A DNA stretch of 64,000 bases from WRAV01 sp050950205 (GTDB lineage Bacteria; Bacillota; Clostridia; Oscillospirales; Ruminococcaceae), in the NCBI GenBank assembly GCA_050950205.1, contig JBMNHF010000020.1, positions 164,236-228,235 of the forward strand, read 5' to 3'. Made by a program: the position numbers and the translations under genes. A model generated the notes under the pieces. It saw nothing but the letters and a program-made list of their open reading frames with translations, had not been told where the DNA came from and made no database searches. This document shows positions 51,586 through 61,956 of this stretch, in pieces (position 1 is the first letter of the stretch; every line of letters begins with the position of its first letter).

Positions 51586-52278
51586 ATGATTTACTCCCAT
51601 GAAGTCGAGCATATGTGCCCGGTAGCTAAGGGCGCATATCACGGCCCCGCCCCCATTCCTCAGGAAGGAAGATGGGTGCAGGTAAAAGAAAACAAGGACA
51701 TTTCCGGCCTGACCCACGGTGTAGGTTGGTGTGCCCCCCAACAGGGAGCCTGCAAACTCACCCTCAATGTCAAAAACGGCATCATCGAGGAGGCTTTGGT
51801 GGAAACACTGGGCTGTTCCGGTATGACCCACTCTGCCGCCATGGCGTCGGAGATTCTGCCCGGAAAAACCCTGCTGGAAGCCCTTAACACCGACCTTGTT
51901 TGCGACGCCATCAACGTGGCCATGCGGGAACTGTTTTTGCAGATTGTATACGGCCGCACTCAGACCGCTTTTTCCGAGGACGGCCTGCCTATTGGAGCCG
52001 GTTTGGAAGATTTGGGCAAGGGTCTGCGCAGCCAGGTTGGCACCATGTTTGGCACCAAGGCCAAAGGTCCCCGCTACCTGGAAATGGCAGAGGGCTATGT
52101 CACCCGCATTGCCTTGGATCAAAACGATGAGATCATCGGTTATGAATTTGTCCATCTGGGCAAGGTGATGGCTGCTGTCAAAAAGGGCGTTGACGCCAAC
52201 CAGGCCATTCAAGACGCTACCGGTACATATGGTCGTTTCGCCGATGGGGTCAAGTACATCGACCCCCGGGAAGAATAG
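51586..52278 (+). CDS. NifU-like Fe-S scaffold-type protein
   Basis: The 230-residue protein has a NifU/IscU-like segment, NGIIEEALVETLGCSGMTHSAAMASEILPGKTLLEAL, with Cys residues at CPVA, GWCAPQQGACK and TLGCSG. It may assemble or carry an Fe-S cluster. It is directly followed (14 bases) by the GGGtGRT gene; the two families are usually adjacent in anaerobes, but no function is established that I know of. AAAGGAGTAG precedes the ATG. Confidence 0.75.
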   Translation: MIYSHEVEHMCPVAKGAYHGPAPIPQEGRWVQVKENKDISGLTHGVGWCAPQQGACKLTLNVKNGIIEEALVETLGCSGMTHSAAMASEILPGKTLLEALNTDLVCDAINVAMRELFLQIVYGRTQTAFSEDGLPIGAGLEDLGKGLRSQVGTMFGTKAKGPRYLEMAEGYVTRIALDQNDEIIGYEFVHLGKVMAAVKKGVDANQAIQDATGTYGRFADGVKYIDPREE

Positions 52279-52292
52279 GGAGGTGAGAGAAT

Positions 52293-53295
52293 ATGGCATT
52301 GTTTGAAAGCTACGAGCGCCGCATCAACAAGATCAACGGTGTGCTCCAGGAATACGGGATTGCCGACCTGCAGGAAGCGGAAAAGCTGTGTAAGGACAAG
52401 GGCTTTTCTCCCGCCAAAATCGTCAAGGACATTCAGCCCATCGCCTTTGAAAATGCTTGCTGGGCTTATGTTATGGGAGCTGCCATCGCTCTCAAAAAAG
52501 GCTGCAAAACCGCTGCCGAAGCTGCCGAGGCCATTGGAATCGGTCTGCAGGCCTTCTGCATCGAAGGCTCTGTGGCAGAGGATCGCAAGGTAGGATTGGG
52601 TCATGGCAATCTGGCTGCCATGCTGCTGCGGGATGAGACTCAGTGTTTTGCCTTTTTGGGCCGGGCACGAGAGCTTTGCCGCCGCCGAAGGTGCCATTGG
52701 CATTGTCCGCAACGCCAACAAGAGCCGCAAAAGTCCTCTGCGAGTGATCCTCAACGGTTTGGGCAAGGACGCTGCCCAGATCATCTCCCGGATCAACGGC
52801 TTTACTTATGTGGAAACCAAGTTTGACTACGCCACCGGCAAGGTAGAAGTGGTGAAGGAAACCGCTTATTCCGATGGCGAGCGGAAAAATGTCCGCTGCT
52901 ACGGTGCTGATGATGTGCGGGAAGGCGTGGCCATCATGCATCTGGAAAACGTGGATGTCTCCATCACCGGAAACTCCACCAACCCCACCCGGTTCCAGCA
53001 TCCTGTGGCCGGCACCTATAAAAAAGAATGCATCGAGCAGGGCAAACGGTACTTCTCCGTTGCTTCCGGCGGAGGCACCGGCCGCACGCTGCATCCCGAC
53101 AACATGGCTGCAGGCCCCGCCAGCTACGGCATGACCGACACCATGGGCCGGATGCATTCCGACGCTCAATTTGCAGGCTCTTCCTCGGTGCCCGCCCACG
53201 TAGAAATGATGGGCTTCCTTGGGATGGGCAACAACCCCATGGTTGGCGCTACCGTTGCGGTAGCGGTGGCTGTGGAGCAATCCATGAAGGCATAA
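52293..53295 (+). CDS. GGGtGRT family protein (frameshifted)
   Basis: This protein carries the family motif ASGGGTGRTLHPDN and a C-terminal GMTDTMGRMHSDAQF.GSSSVPAHVEMMGFLGMGNNPMVGATV block. The function of the family is not known to me. The frame breaks at 52668-52670: TTTTTGGGCCGGG is read where one G fewer restores FAFLAGHESFAAAEGAIGIV. Restored length is about 333. GGAGGTGAG precedes the ATG. The extra G in a homopolymer suggests a sequence error. Confidence 0.85.
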
Positions 53296-53383
53296 CAACC
53301 CATCATATATTTCAAAAGCTCCGAAAGGCGTGTTCACCTAAGGGACTGTTAAAGGCTTAGGGGAACCCCTTTGAGCGGGATAA

Positions 53384-53423
53384 AAAAGACCACATAAGAG
53401 CGTATGCTCCTGTGTGGTCTTTT
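53384..53423 (+). terminator. Terminator after the GGGtGRT gene
   Basis: AAGACCACA and TGTGGTCTTTT form an outer stem with an inner GAGC/GCTC helix and a T4 tract. The rest of 53296-53581 contains no gene I can support. Confidence 0.8.
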
Positions 53424-53581
53424 GGTATTCTGGGATTTCGCCTTGGGAGTTTATCGGAATTTCCTCTATCTGCTGTGCCGTAGCTTGTAACCAGTGTAGC
53501 ACAAATAACGTGCTGCTGTTTAAACAAAGGTCAGCACGTTTGATGTGGGGTAATTGAACACACAACTGGTACAAGCTTCAC

Positions 53582-53974
53582 TTATTCGTTGCCGCAGCTG
53601 CAAGTGTGATGTCCGTGATTGTGAGCAACCCACACCTCACCTCTTGGCACGCGGAAGAAACCAAGACGGTTTTCCTCCATCAAATCAATTGCATGCTGCG
53701 CAGTCAGTCCCGCACCATCATAGCGTGTAATTTGCGCCATCGCCAATTTTTCAAAGGCAAGCTTGTCGATGCTGCCGGAGATGAGGGCTTCGCAGTCCTT
53801 TTGAATGATTTTCTCCGTCATGGCCAAACCGGTGGAACGCGAGGATTCCGGGTTGAGGAATACCTCGCAAGAGCCGTCGTCTGTCTCATAAATCAGCAGG
53901 TAGCTCCCCGCTTCGAATTGATCCGGAATGATGCTGTTCATCCCATTTCCATCAGCAGCAATGGCTATTTTCAT
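53582..53974 (-). CDS. NifX/NafY-type Fe-Mo cluster-binding domain protein with His/Cys tail
   Basis: The 130-residue protein starts MKIAIAADGNGMNSII and has the dinitrogenase iron-molybdenum cofactor domain pattern (GSYLLIYETDDGS, ALISGSIDKLAFEKLAMAQITRYDGAGLTAQHAIDLM). It ends in HNHGHHTCSCGNE, a metal-binding-type tail. It may carry a metal cluster or cofactor intermediate. Its ATG overlaps the ligase stop as ATGA, so it is the last gene of the operon. Confidence 0.8.
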   Translation of the reverse strand: MKIAIAADGNGMNSIIPDQFEAGSYLLIYETDDGSCEVFLNPESSRSTGLAMTEKIIQKDCEALISGSIDKLAFEKLAMAQITRYDGAGLTAQHAIDLMEENRLGFFRVPRGEVWVAHNHGHHTCSCGNE

Positions 53975-55231
53975 GATGCTCCTCCTTCTGTGGCAAACGA
54001 ACGCTTTGTTTGATGCAACGGCACATACTCGTCACATGGCTCTATCTCAATTGCTATCTCCACTCCGGTCAACGGAAAGATTGGCGCCAGTGCCTTTCGC
54101 ACCGCATCCTCTGTCAGGGCAGGCATGCCGGAAAAAGTAGCAAGATACAAAGATAATAAACCGTTTGTATAATGAACGGAAAAGTCCATCACCTGTGGAA
54201 ACGCAAACAAAGCTTGATCCAGCGCAGGCATCCTCAGGGTGCCTTTGGGCAAAACCAGCCCGTCGTTCCAACGTCCGTGGACGTTGTCGAGGCGGCGCAG
54301 CGTACTTCCGCAGGGACAGGTGCCCGGCAGTATGCGGGAGTAATCGCCGGTGCGGTAACGGATGAGGGGCATACCCCCGCCGTGTCAGGGTTGTGATGAC
54401 AATTTCTCCCCAGTGTCCGTCCGGCATGGGCTGTCCGGTGATGGGATCCACAATCTCGACCAGCAGGTCCGGTTCCCGGATGTGCTGGCCTGCATGGGCA
54501 TCGCAGTCGATGGCGCAGCCATACCCAGTCTCTGTCATGCCAAAATGAAGGTAGACCTGCAGGCCGCGCTCTTTCAGCTCCCTTACCATGACAGGGGAGA
54601 TGTTATCGGCCGACAACAACACACTTTGCAGGGAAGTCTTTGCATTGGTTATGGCCAGATACCGCGTAAGAGCCAGCACCTGTGCGGGCATGCCAACAAT
54701 GGATGTGACGTTTTTATCCTGCAGCATGGCTTTGGTTTCCGCAAAAGAGGTTAGCGGCCCCCAAGGCACTGCATCCACGGGAATCCGTTTCAGCCCGCGG
54801 CAGATAAGGTCACCAACGCCGCTGGTCACCCGACAGGGCATCATAACCGCCATCACATCCCCCGGTTTCACCAAGGTGGGCAAACCCCGTGCAAAAAAAT
54901 CAATGGTCAGCTCCAGATCTTGTGCCGTAAAGTATAACCGCTTAGGCCTGCCGGTGGTGCCGCTTGTCCATATGGTAACGATGCGCTGGATTTCCTGCGG
55001 GGGAACGCACAGCAATTGCTGTTCCTGCCGCACCATGGTCCCCATTTCCATCAGGGGCAACCTTCGGATGTCGGCAATATGCTCCGGCATTGTCCCTGGC
55101 AACCTCTCTCGGTAAAACAAACTGTTGCGGGCCAGGGTGAGGGTGTCCCGCAGCTTTTTCAGCTGCCATGCTTCGATGGGCAGGCCACCGGTTTTTTCCT
55201 GTGCCCATTGATGAAGGGGGGTCATCCTCAT
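53971..55231 (-). CDS. AMP-dependent ligase, PaaK-like (frameshifted)
   Basis: The restored 419-residue enzyme shows TIWTSGTTGRPKRLYF (P-loop, near residue 90) and GMTETGYGCAIDCDAHAGQH, like phenylacetate-CoA ligase relatives, then a C-terminal domain with RYRTGDYSRILPGTCPCGS and RRLDNVHGRWND. The frame breaks at about 54370: CGGCGGGGGTATGCC reads RRGYAP where one G fewer gives RRGMPLIRYRTGDYS. It appears fused to the upstream radical SAM frame only because of another indel; its own start at 55231 overlaps that gene's stop as ATGA. Confidence 0.75.
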
Positions 55232-56543
55232 ACCAGCTTCCCCCGATAGAGGGTATCCCCATCTACCCCCGGTGAGATTGTAGGCGCAAAAGGGAATGAT
55301 CCGCCGGTCCGGGCTGACCACGTGGATATAGCACTGCCGCAGACGGTCCAGATCTAAATTCCACGCATCCTGGAATATCATGCCGGAAACAGGCAATGTG
55401 TATTGCCGTGTGCGCTCGAGAAAGTCGTCAAAGGATTGGGGCTCCCTCTCCCGCAGGGAGCTACAACAGCCGGAGGATGGCGCGGCACTCCAGTGTTGTG
55501 CCACATATTCCCGTGAGCGGGAGGCATTTCCGCAGCAACTTTCTTTCTGCCCACCAAGAGATTTTAACGAGCCATTGGGCTGTAACAGGTAGCTTGCGTG
55601 AAAGGAGCAGTAGGGATTTTCTGCGGAACCGGGGCTAAAATCCGCTGCTTTCATCTGGCCTGCTGTTTGCTCCTCGATTTTGCGCAACATATCAGGGATG
55701 GTCAGGCGTTGACCCGGCTGGCCGGGGTAACGCCCAAAATAGCTCATGGGCTGGAAGTGAATTCCCCGTACATCCGGCAGTCGCTGGACGGCAAAGTTCA
55801 GCAATGCGCCAATCTCGCTGTCGTTGATTCCGCAGGCGATGGTGGGCACCAGAACAACACCCAGACCGTTTTTTGCACACACGTCGATAACGGCCAGCTT
55901 TTGGCGCAGCAGAGCTTTGCCCCGCAGGGCTAAGTATGTACTGTCCTGCAAACCGTCGAACTGCAGGAATACACAGTCGAGCCCGGCCGCCTTGAGTGCT
56001 GCTGCATAATCAGGCTGGGTGGCCAGACGCAAGCCGTTGGTATTGAGCTGAAAAAAGGAGAATCCTTTCTCCTTACTGATGCGGATTAGATCGGGCAAAT
56101 CGTCCCGCATGGTGGGCTCGCCCCCTGACAGCTGGATGTTAAACGGGCCTCCGCTGTCCATGAGCAGGTCATACCACTGGCTGATTTCTTCCACCGACGG
56201 ATCCTCCGCCTGAGATTCCCCGGAGGAGGCAAAGCATACCGGGCAGCTCAAATTACAGCGCTGGGTCACCTCTAGCAGCACACAACAGGTGTTTTGTCGG
56301 TGCTCCGGGCAGATCCCGCAATCGTAGGGGCACCCCCGATCCTTCCGAGTATGGGTGCGTGCCAGATGCACCTTGGGATCGTTCCGGTTCCAACTGTCAT
56401 AATCGGGGGGGGCCGTTCCAGATCAGTGTGCGAAAACTTCCGTGCTCCGGGCAGGTCTTCTCTAAAAAAACCCGGTCCCCTTCCCGTTTTTTTGATGCGG
56501 TAAGCCGTTTGAGACAAACGGGGCATACGCTTTGCGTCGTCAT
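55228..56543 (-). CDS. Radical SAM protein, TrsS-like (two frameshifts)
   Basis: The restored 437-residue protein has an N-terminal Cys-rich segment (CPVCLKRLTA, KTCPEHG), CPYDCGICPEH and CCVLLEVT, then the radical SAM motif CNLSCPVC near residue 95 with GGEPT soon after. It ends in FCAYNLTGVDGDTLYR. Two homopolymer indels break it: G8 at 56403-56410 (one fewer gives PPDYDSWNR) and C5 at 55266-55270 (one fewer gives the terminal DGDTLYRGKLV and a stop). The family can contain selenocysteine, but the positions here are Cys. Confidence 0.8.
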
Positions 56544-56544
56544 C

Positions 56545-57190
56545 TCATCCATCCTCCTGCCGGGCGATTTGTAAAAAGTAGCTGGGCCTTGGCGGCATTT
56601 TAAAGCCAATGCATCCGCAGAGGTGGTTTAAGCTGCCAGTTTCCCATAGCAGCTGGGCCGCAAAGCGCTGCAGGTCGCGGACACGGTCCTCAAAGTAGGT
56701 GGTGTAAAACCCGTTGGCCTCCAGCTGCGTTTTCCACCAAGCCTGGGATAACGGCCCGTCCACACCATCTCGGTCATAGACATCCGAGATCATCAAAAGT
56801 CCTTTTGGGCCTGTTACCCGTGCGCACTCCGCCAGAATTTCTCCGGTGGAAGCAACGGATAGGACACACTCCAGCAGAACGGCATCAAAGGTTTTGGAGG
56901 CAAAGGGGATGGCTGTGGCGTCCCCTTCGATGAAGGTCAAATGCGGATAGCGTTCCCCTTGCCTCTTTCAGCAGCGCAGCGGATTGGTCCACCCCAACAA
57001 CTTCGAAGCCGGCATTGGCGACATACGCCGTTGCCCCTCCGCGCCCGCACCCCAAATCCAGAATGCGGGCTCCCCTGCGCAGCCCCGACCACTCCAGCAG
57101 GTGCTGGGTCAGCTCCAGCCCCCCGGGGCGCATAAGACCGGTGGAGGTCTTCCAGCGCTGGCTTTCATAAGGATTGGAAAACTTCGTCAT
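56545..57190 (-). CDS. SAM-dependent methyltransferase, TrsM-like (frameshifted)
   Basis: The restored 214-residue enzyme has a class I methyltransferase fold: ILDLGCGRGGATAYVANAGFEVVGVD (motif I, near residue 45) and FDAVLLECVLSVASTGEILAECARVTGPKGLLMISD. The frame breaks at the C4 run 56955-56958: AGGGGAACGCT reads GTLSAF where one G fewer gives RERYPHLTFIEG. Start 57190 has AAGGAGTGG upstream. It is between the NTPase and the radical SAM gene. Confidence 0.78.
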
Positions 57191-57797
57191 CCGTTCCACT
57201 CCTTGGTTGTAACCTGCAAAAATGGCAAGCTTTTTAGGTATGTGCGAAACTGCTTTTCCACCCAATGCCTGTTGTCCAGAGTAAGTTCTACCACAGCATG
57301 CCGTTGCTTTGAAGGAACTTCTCCAACCTCTGGTGGACCATCAGACAAGATGGGTCCAGTTGTTGGCATCTCACCATCTCTTCCAGGTTTCTGCGGGATT
57401 TTAAGATGCCCACACAGGGCTTTTCTCCCTCCAGAATGCGCATCAGCCCCTTCATAAAATGGGGGGACAGAAGCTCCATTCCACCGATTTCATCCAATAG
57501 AATCAGACGGCAAGACGGAGAGAGGCTGTCCTGAAATACCTGATCAAGAATCTGCTCCAGTACCCCAACATCGTGATTGTTTTCCGAGAGGAATAGGCCA
57601 TCAAGGCCAGGGTGGTACACAGCGTCCAAGTCATGGAAGGTTCCCGCCAAGGGCTTTGCACAGTACCCCACCAGCTCGTTGTTTTGATGCAGCCGCTGTA
57701 CAGTGAACCCCGCTATCATAGAAGCGTATGGGTGCATAAGGCGCCGCAGGAGATGGGATTTTCCAACGCCGGGATCTCCCTGCAAAAAGAAGTGGAT
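57187..57797 (-). CDS. THEP1-like nucleoside triphosphatase (frameshifted)
   Basis: The protein has Walker A GDPGVGKSHLLRRL and a RLILLDEIGGMELLSPHF segment typical of THEP1-type NTPases. The frame breaks near 57319: adding one A to GAGAAGTT joins QRLEK to VPSKQRHAVVELTLDNRHWVEKQF, an expected C-terminal pattern, and the stop then overlaps the methyltransferase start as ATGA. The start is not resolved; a GAGGGGGG sequence lies 7 bases before an ATC at 57797 and no ATG, GTG or TTG fits, so the 5' end may also carry an error. Confidence 0.6.
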
Positions 57798-57846
57798 AGC
57801 GCAGCCCCCCTCAAAAAGCTTACCTGTACTGCTTCTGCCCTGGCTG

Positions 57847-58927
57847 TTAGTCGCGGAATAGCCCCGCCAACTGCTCATCCGTAAGGTCTGTGTGGTAAAA
57901 CAATTTGTAGAAGGAGCGCACATCCTCTTCGAGCTGGTAGTCAAAGTAATCCGGGTACAGCTCCGCCGCCAGCCAGCGCATTCCAAGGATGCGGTTTGGC
58001 CCCGGAGGCCGATCGATCCAGCTAAAGGGCGCCTTGGGTACCCCAAATACTTTTTTGCTCTGCACTGCCTGAATGTGCGCATAGTCTGGGCTTTCTAAAA
58101 TTGCTTGGGCGGCATGGTTTCCGGTCATATCCTGTTTGGGTTCTCCATTGACAATGATGACATCCGGGTTCCATGCCAATACCTGCTCCAGGGATACCTT
58201 GACCCGGCCGCCGCTCTCGCCTTCTATCGCCGCCACATTGACTGCCTTCACCATATCAATGACCTGAGCGCTGACCGAGCCGCGGGGTGCTGTCTCCAGG
58301 GAATCCACTCCGTTGCCGTAATAGACGGTGATCCGCTCTTCTGGAGGGATGTCCACCGCCTCAATGTCCGCAAAGGTCTGGTCGGTGTAGGTGGCCAGTT
58401 CCTCGGCGCGCTGGGCAATCCCCAACAGGTCACCCAAAAAGCGGTAAACGGATGCGCAATCCTCCAGCTTGTCGCTAATGATCACCACAGGGATGTTCAA
58501 GCTGTCCGAGAGCTTGTCGGCAGTGGCGATGACCCCTTTGCTGTCATTCCCCACCATGAGAGCGATCTGCGGCCCGGCAGCAATGACAGCTTCGTAATTG
58601 ACGTTATCCTGCATCCCAAAGGCGGTCAGGGTTTGGTACTGGGGAAGGATGAACCGCTTTTCCAAATCATTGAGGGGGTAGGTCCAGCCCAGCAACCGAT
58701 CCGGTTCTATGGTATACAGGTAAAACGGCAGCCTCCGAATTGCCCGCAAAAACTTTATCAATCTGGGTGGGCACCGTCATACTCCGGCCGACCATATCCG
58801 TAATTTCGCGAGACTTGGCAGGCTCCGCCGCCTTTGGGGACAGAGCACTTTGCCCGCCGCAACCCACCAAAAGACCAAACAATAGTACCGCAACCAATGA
58901 CAATGCATACAAACGCTTATTCTTCAT
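57847..58927 (-). CDS. ABC substrate-binding lipoprotein, BtuF/FhuD type (frameshifted)
   Basis: A 359-residue lipoprotein (signal ending in GLLVGC) with a siderophore/cobalamin-type binding fold: REITDMVGRSMTVPTQIDKVF, GPQIALMVGNDSKG, and NPDVIIVNGEPK. It should capture a metal chelate or tetrapyrrole outside the membrane. The frame breaks at the TTTT at 58722-58725: one T fewer gives AAVYLYTIEPDRLLGW. GGGGAG precedes the ATG at 58927. Confidence 0.85.
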
Positions 58928-58945
58928 GCTTAGACTCCCCGTTAT

Positions 58946-59735
58946 TTAATACTGTTGGCTGACCGGAAGGCAGAAGGTATGCCGCCTGCCTCCCCGGTCA
59001 TCCACCGATACAACATCCATGGCAATACCGTAAACACCCTCCAGTGTTTCCCTTGTAATTGCTTCTTCGGGCGGGCCAAAGGCCGCAACCCGTCCCTCCT
59101 TCATCAGGAGCACCTTGTGGGCGACGGAAAAAGGGTGCTCCGGGCTGTGGGTAGAAAGGATAATACCATAGCCCTGTGAGGCCAGGTTCATCAATACATT
59201 GATAAGAAGCTGCTGGTTGGCGTAATCCAGACTAGCACCCGGCTCATCCATAATCAGCACTTTGGCGTCCTGGCAGACCGCCCGGGCAATCAGCACAAGT
59301 TGCCGCTGCCCCTCCGCTGAGAGCCGTGTATTTTTGATGGGCAAGATGGGAGATTTTCAGCTTTTCCAGCGCCGCAAACGCCGCCTGCCGATCCTTCTCC
59401 CCCGGGGTTTGAAAGGCCGTGGTATGGCCTCCTCGCCCCATCAGCACAATATCCAGCACGGTATAGGCAAAAATAGGTACATGCTGTTGTGGGATATACG
59501 CAATGAGTTTGGATAGCCTTCGGCGCTCCAGACCCATAATGGAGCTGCCATCCATCCGTATGTCTCCCCCTGTAGGCCTGAGAATTCCCAGCAGCAGCCG
59601 AAAGAAAGTGGTCTTTCCGCAACCGTTGGGCCCCAGTACGCTGAGAATCTCTCCCCGGTCAATGCTGCAGCAAATTCCCTTGCAGACATCCCCTTTGCCA
59701 TAGCCTCCCCGCAGCTTGCAAACCTCCAGCAACAC
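58946..59735 (-). CDS. ABC transporter ATPase, FecE/BtuD type (frameshifted)
   Basis: The restored 262-residue ATPase has Walker A LGPNGCGKTTFFRLLLG, signature LSGGQRQLVLIARA and Walker B VLIMDEPGASLDY. The frame breaks at 59309-59312: GGAGGGGCAGCGG is read where one G fewer restores SGGQRQ. Start is GTG at 59735, six bases past the permease stop region with GGGGGG upstream. Together with the permease and binding protein it imports a metal chelate-type substrate. Confidence 0.85.
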
Positions 59736-59737
59736 CC

Positions 59738-60826
59738 TTATCCCCCCTTTTTGCGCAGGATCAACCCCACAAAGAAGGGGGCGCCGATAAACGCCGTCAC
59801 CACACCGATGGGAAGCTCCATGGTCAGCAAAGAGCGGGCAAGGTTGTCCATAAGCATCAGGTACAATCCTCCCATCAGGGTGCAGGCGGGCATCAGCCAC
59901 TTATGGTCCGGGCCAAACAAAGCGCGGCAAAGATGGGGGATCATCAGGCCCACCCACCCGATCAGGCCGCCCAGGCAGACCGCCGAGGCGGATAACAGAG
60001 TAGAGGCGAAGATTAAAATCAACCGGTCACGGCGGATGGGAATCCCAATGCTGATCGCCTCTTCATCCTCAAGGGAGAGGAGATTTACCCGCCAGCGCAT
60101 GGCAAATACAATGACAATTCCCACCGCCATGGGAACCGCACTGAGCGCAATCCCCTCCATTCTCACCTTGGTCAGGCTGCCCATCAGCCAAAAGGTAAGC
60201 TGCTGGAGCACGTCACCGGGGTCGGAGAGGTATTTAATCATGGTGACAACGGCATTGCAGAGAGCACTGATCATGCTGCCTGTCAGGACAAGAGTCAACA
60301 CTTGATTGTGTTTGGAGCGGGTGCTGATGAAGTAGGATAAACTAACCGCAGCGATTCCTCCCAAAAACGCAAAAATCTGGGTATACCAATAGGGAAACCC
60401 GCCGAAGATGGCGATCGCTGCTCCCATTCCCGCACCGGAGGAAACACCAAGGATATCCGGGGAAACCAGGGGGTTGCGGAACATCCCCTGGTACACCGAG
60501 CCGGACACCGCCAAGGCTCCACCGATCATCAGGGCGGCCAGAATACGAGGCAGACGAATGCTCCAGAAGATGGTCATAGCCTGAGGCATAACCTCCACCT
60601 GAAAACCTACCCCTGCGAGAAATGCGTGCAACACCTGCCTGGCCGGCAAGGGGTAGTATCCAACCCAAAGAGAAGCGATGGCTCCCACAATGGTCAGCAG
60701 GAACAGGGCAGTGATTCGGACACCCTGTTTTTTTCGCAGGAGCATTTCTTCCTCCCGATAGCGGCATTGGATGCTCTGTTCTCTCAATGGAAGTGGGCTA
60801 ACCCTCGGTTTGATCAGAGAATTCAT
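59738..60826 (-). CDS. ABC transporter permease, FecCD/BtuC type
   Basis: The 362-residue permease has nine to ten predicted membrane segments and the family blocks IRLPRILAALMIGGALAVSGSVYQGMFRNPLVSPDILGVSSGAGMG and GWVGLMIPHLCRALFGPDHKWLMPA. The ATG at 60826 has AAGAGGAGATG upstream and overlaps the stop of the nucleotidyltransferase gene as ATGA. Confidence 0.92.
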   Translation of the reverse strand: MNSLIKPRVSPLPLREQSIQCRYREEEMLLRKKQGVRITALFLLTIVGAIASLWVGYYPLPARQVLHAFLAGVGFQVEVMPQAMTIFWSIRLPRILAALMIGGALAVSGSVYQGMFRNPLVSPDILGVSSGAGMGAAIAIFGGFPYWYTQIFAFLGGIAAVSLSYFISTRSKHNQVLTLVLTGSMISALCNAVVTMIKYLSDPGDVLQQLTFWLMGSLTKVRMEGIALSAVPMAVGIVIVFAMRWRVNLLSLEDEEAISIGIPIRRDRLILIFASTLLSASAVCLGGLIGWVGLMIPHLCRALFGPDHKWLMPACTLMGGLYLMLMDNLARSLLTMELPIGVVTAFIGAPFFVGLILRKKGG

Positions 60827-61498
60827 GTCATCTCCTCTTGTTTTGACTGCCACGTTGCACAGGCAGAGTGTATACTGCACCGGAGTTGGTGCTCCTTGAG
60901 CAGCGCCAGATACTCCTCCGGCGTATCCACATCCGGCAAAATCGCCGGATCTTCAAACCGCTACATAGGATTGGCTGGATGGGTGCAACTCCAAAATCTC
61001 CCGCAGTCCCCCGGATACCTGCAGATCCAAAATCGTTGGAAACAGATCAGACCGGAGCAGGATGGGATGTCCCTTTTTTCCCTCACAGGTAGGAGTTACA
61101 ACCATACCGTCCACAGCGATGAGGGCCCTTACGGTTTGTTCCGAAAACATGGGAATATCTACAGGGGTAAAGACCACCCGCTGACACCGTCCCGTCAGAT
61201 ACTTCAGGCCAATCCGGATGGAATCCAGCATTTGGGTATCCCGATACCGCTGGTTGTGGACAAATTCCACATTGCATTTCCGCAGATGTTGCCTTAGCTC
61301 TTCGGCCCGATGCCCGGTAACGACGACAATGGGGGAGCATCCTGCCCGCCGCAGAGTTTCAATTTGTCGCTGGATTATGCTTTGATCCCCCAACGGGAGC
61401 ATGGGCTTGAAGGTTTTCATGCGGGAGGACATGCCGGCCGCTGTGATAAGAGCCGCCGTGCAGTTGCAGGTAGATGCTGTACCGGAAGGATTTGTCAT
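60823..61498 (-). CDS. MobA-like nucleotidyltransferase (DVU_1551-like, frameshifted)
   Basis: The restored 224-residue enzyme has ALITAAGMSSRMKTFKPMLPLGD (NTP loop, near residue 20), VVVTGHRAEELRQHL, VFTPVDIPMF (metal Asp region) and GKKGHPILL. It resembles molybdenum-cofactor nucleotidyltransferases. The frame breaks at 60955-60957: GTTTGAAG reads a stop where one T fewer gives VAVEDPAILPDVDTPEEYLALL and a stop overlapping the permease start. GGGGAG precedes the ATG at 61498. Confidence 0.82.
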
Positions 61499-61532
61499 GC
61501 CATTCTCCCCTGTAAGACTACTTTTGGCGGGT

Positions 61533-61919
61533 TTAATACCCATGCTCTTGCAAGACTTCGTTTACCATCTGCCAGGCTTCTGCAATCATGCCGGGACAAA
61601 CTTCTTTTCGATTTTCATAATCACCATGTAACAACTCGATACAGTGAATGCTCTCCACGTCATCCCCGTAGGTGTTGTAAAAGCGTTCAAAAAACGCGGG
61701 AAACATGGTTGTAATACCCTGTTGTGGATCTGCTAAACTAAATGCGCAGGCGGCTCCGGTAACAATGCCGCAAGCATGCTGGATGCCCATACCGCCGGAC
61801 AGTCCTTTCATGGCGCGCACAAGATGCTCATCCTCAATGCCAAGACGCTGCATGGTCATCATCATAATGGTCTGACTGCACGAATAACCCTTTGCCAACA
61901 GGTCTTCCGCTGTTTTCAT
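61533..61919 (-). CDS. C-GCAxxG-C-C family protein
   Basis: The 128-residue protein has GYSCSQTIMM (Cys near residue 14), CGIVTGAACAFS (near 49), then Cys in ESIHCIELL and KEVCPGMI. This is the C-GCAxxG-C-C family, thought to be redox or metal-linked proteins in anaerobes. GAGGTG precedes the ATG. It is part of the operon between the DVU_1557-like and nucleotidyltransferase genes. Confidence 0.88.
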   Translation of the reverse strand: MKTAEDLLAKGYSCSQTIMMMTMQRLGIEDEHLVRAMKGLSGGMGIQHACGIVTGAACAFSLADPQQGITTMFPAFFERFYNTYGDDVESIHCIELLHGDYENRKEVCPGMIAEAWQMVNEVLQEHGY

Positions 61920-61956
61920 CTGAATGCACCTCTATAGGATTGATATTCAGGTAAGC

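Noticed and set aside
53338..53574. 78-residue minus-strand frame
   Set aside because: It runs through the terminator of the GGGtGRT gene and has no similarity or ribosome binding site.
54047..56371. 774-residue radical SAM/ligase fusion protein
   Set aside because: The joined frame comes from an extra base at 55266-55270; repair gives a stop that overlaps the ligase start, so they are two proteins.
56403..56410. G8 tract as a phase-variation switch in the radical SAM gene
   Set aside because: It is possible, but many other homopolymer indels nearby make a sequence error more likely.
55228..56543. Selenocysteine in the TrsS-like protein
   Set aside because: The candidate sites (CCVLLEVT and others) are Cys, and in-frame TGA codons disappear after repairing the indels.
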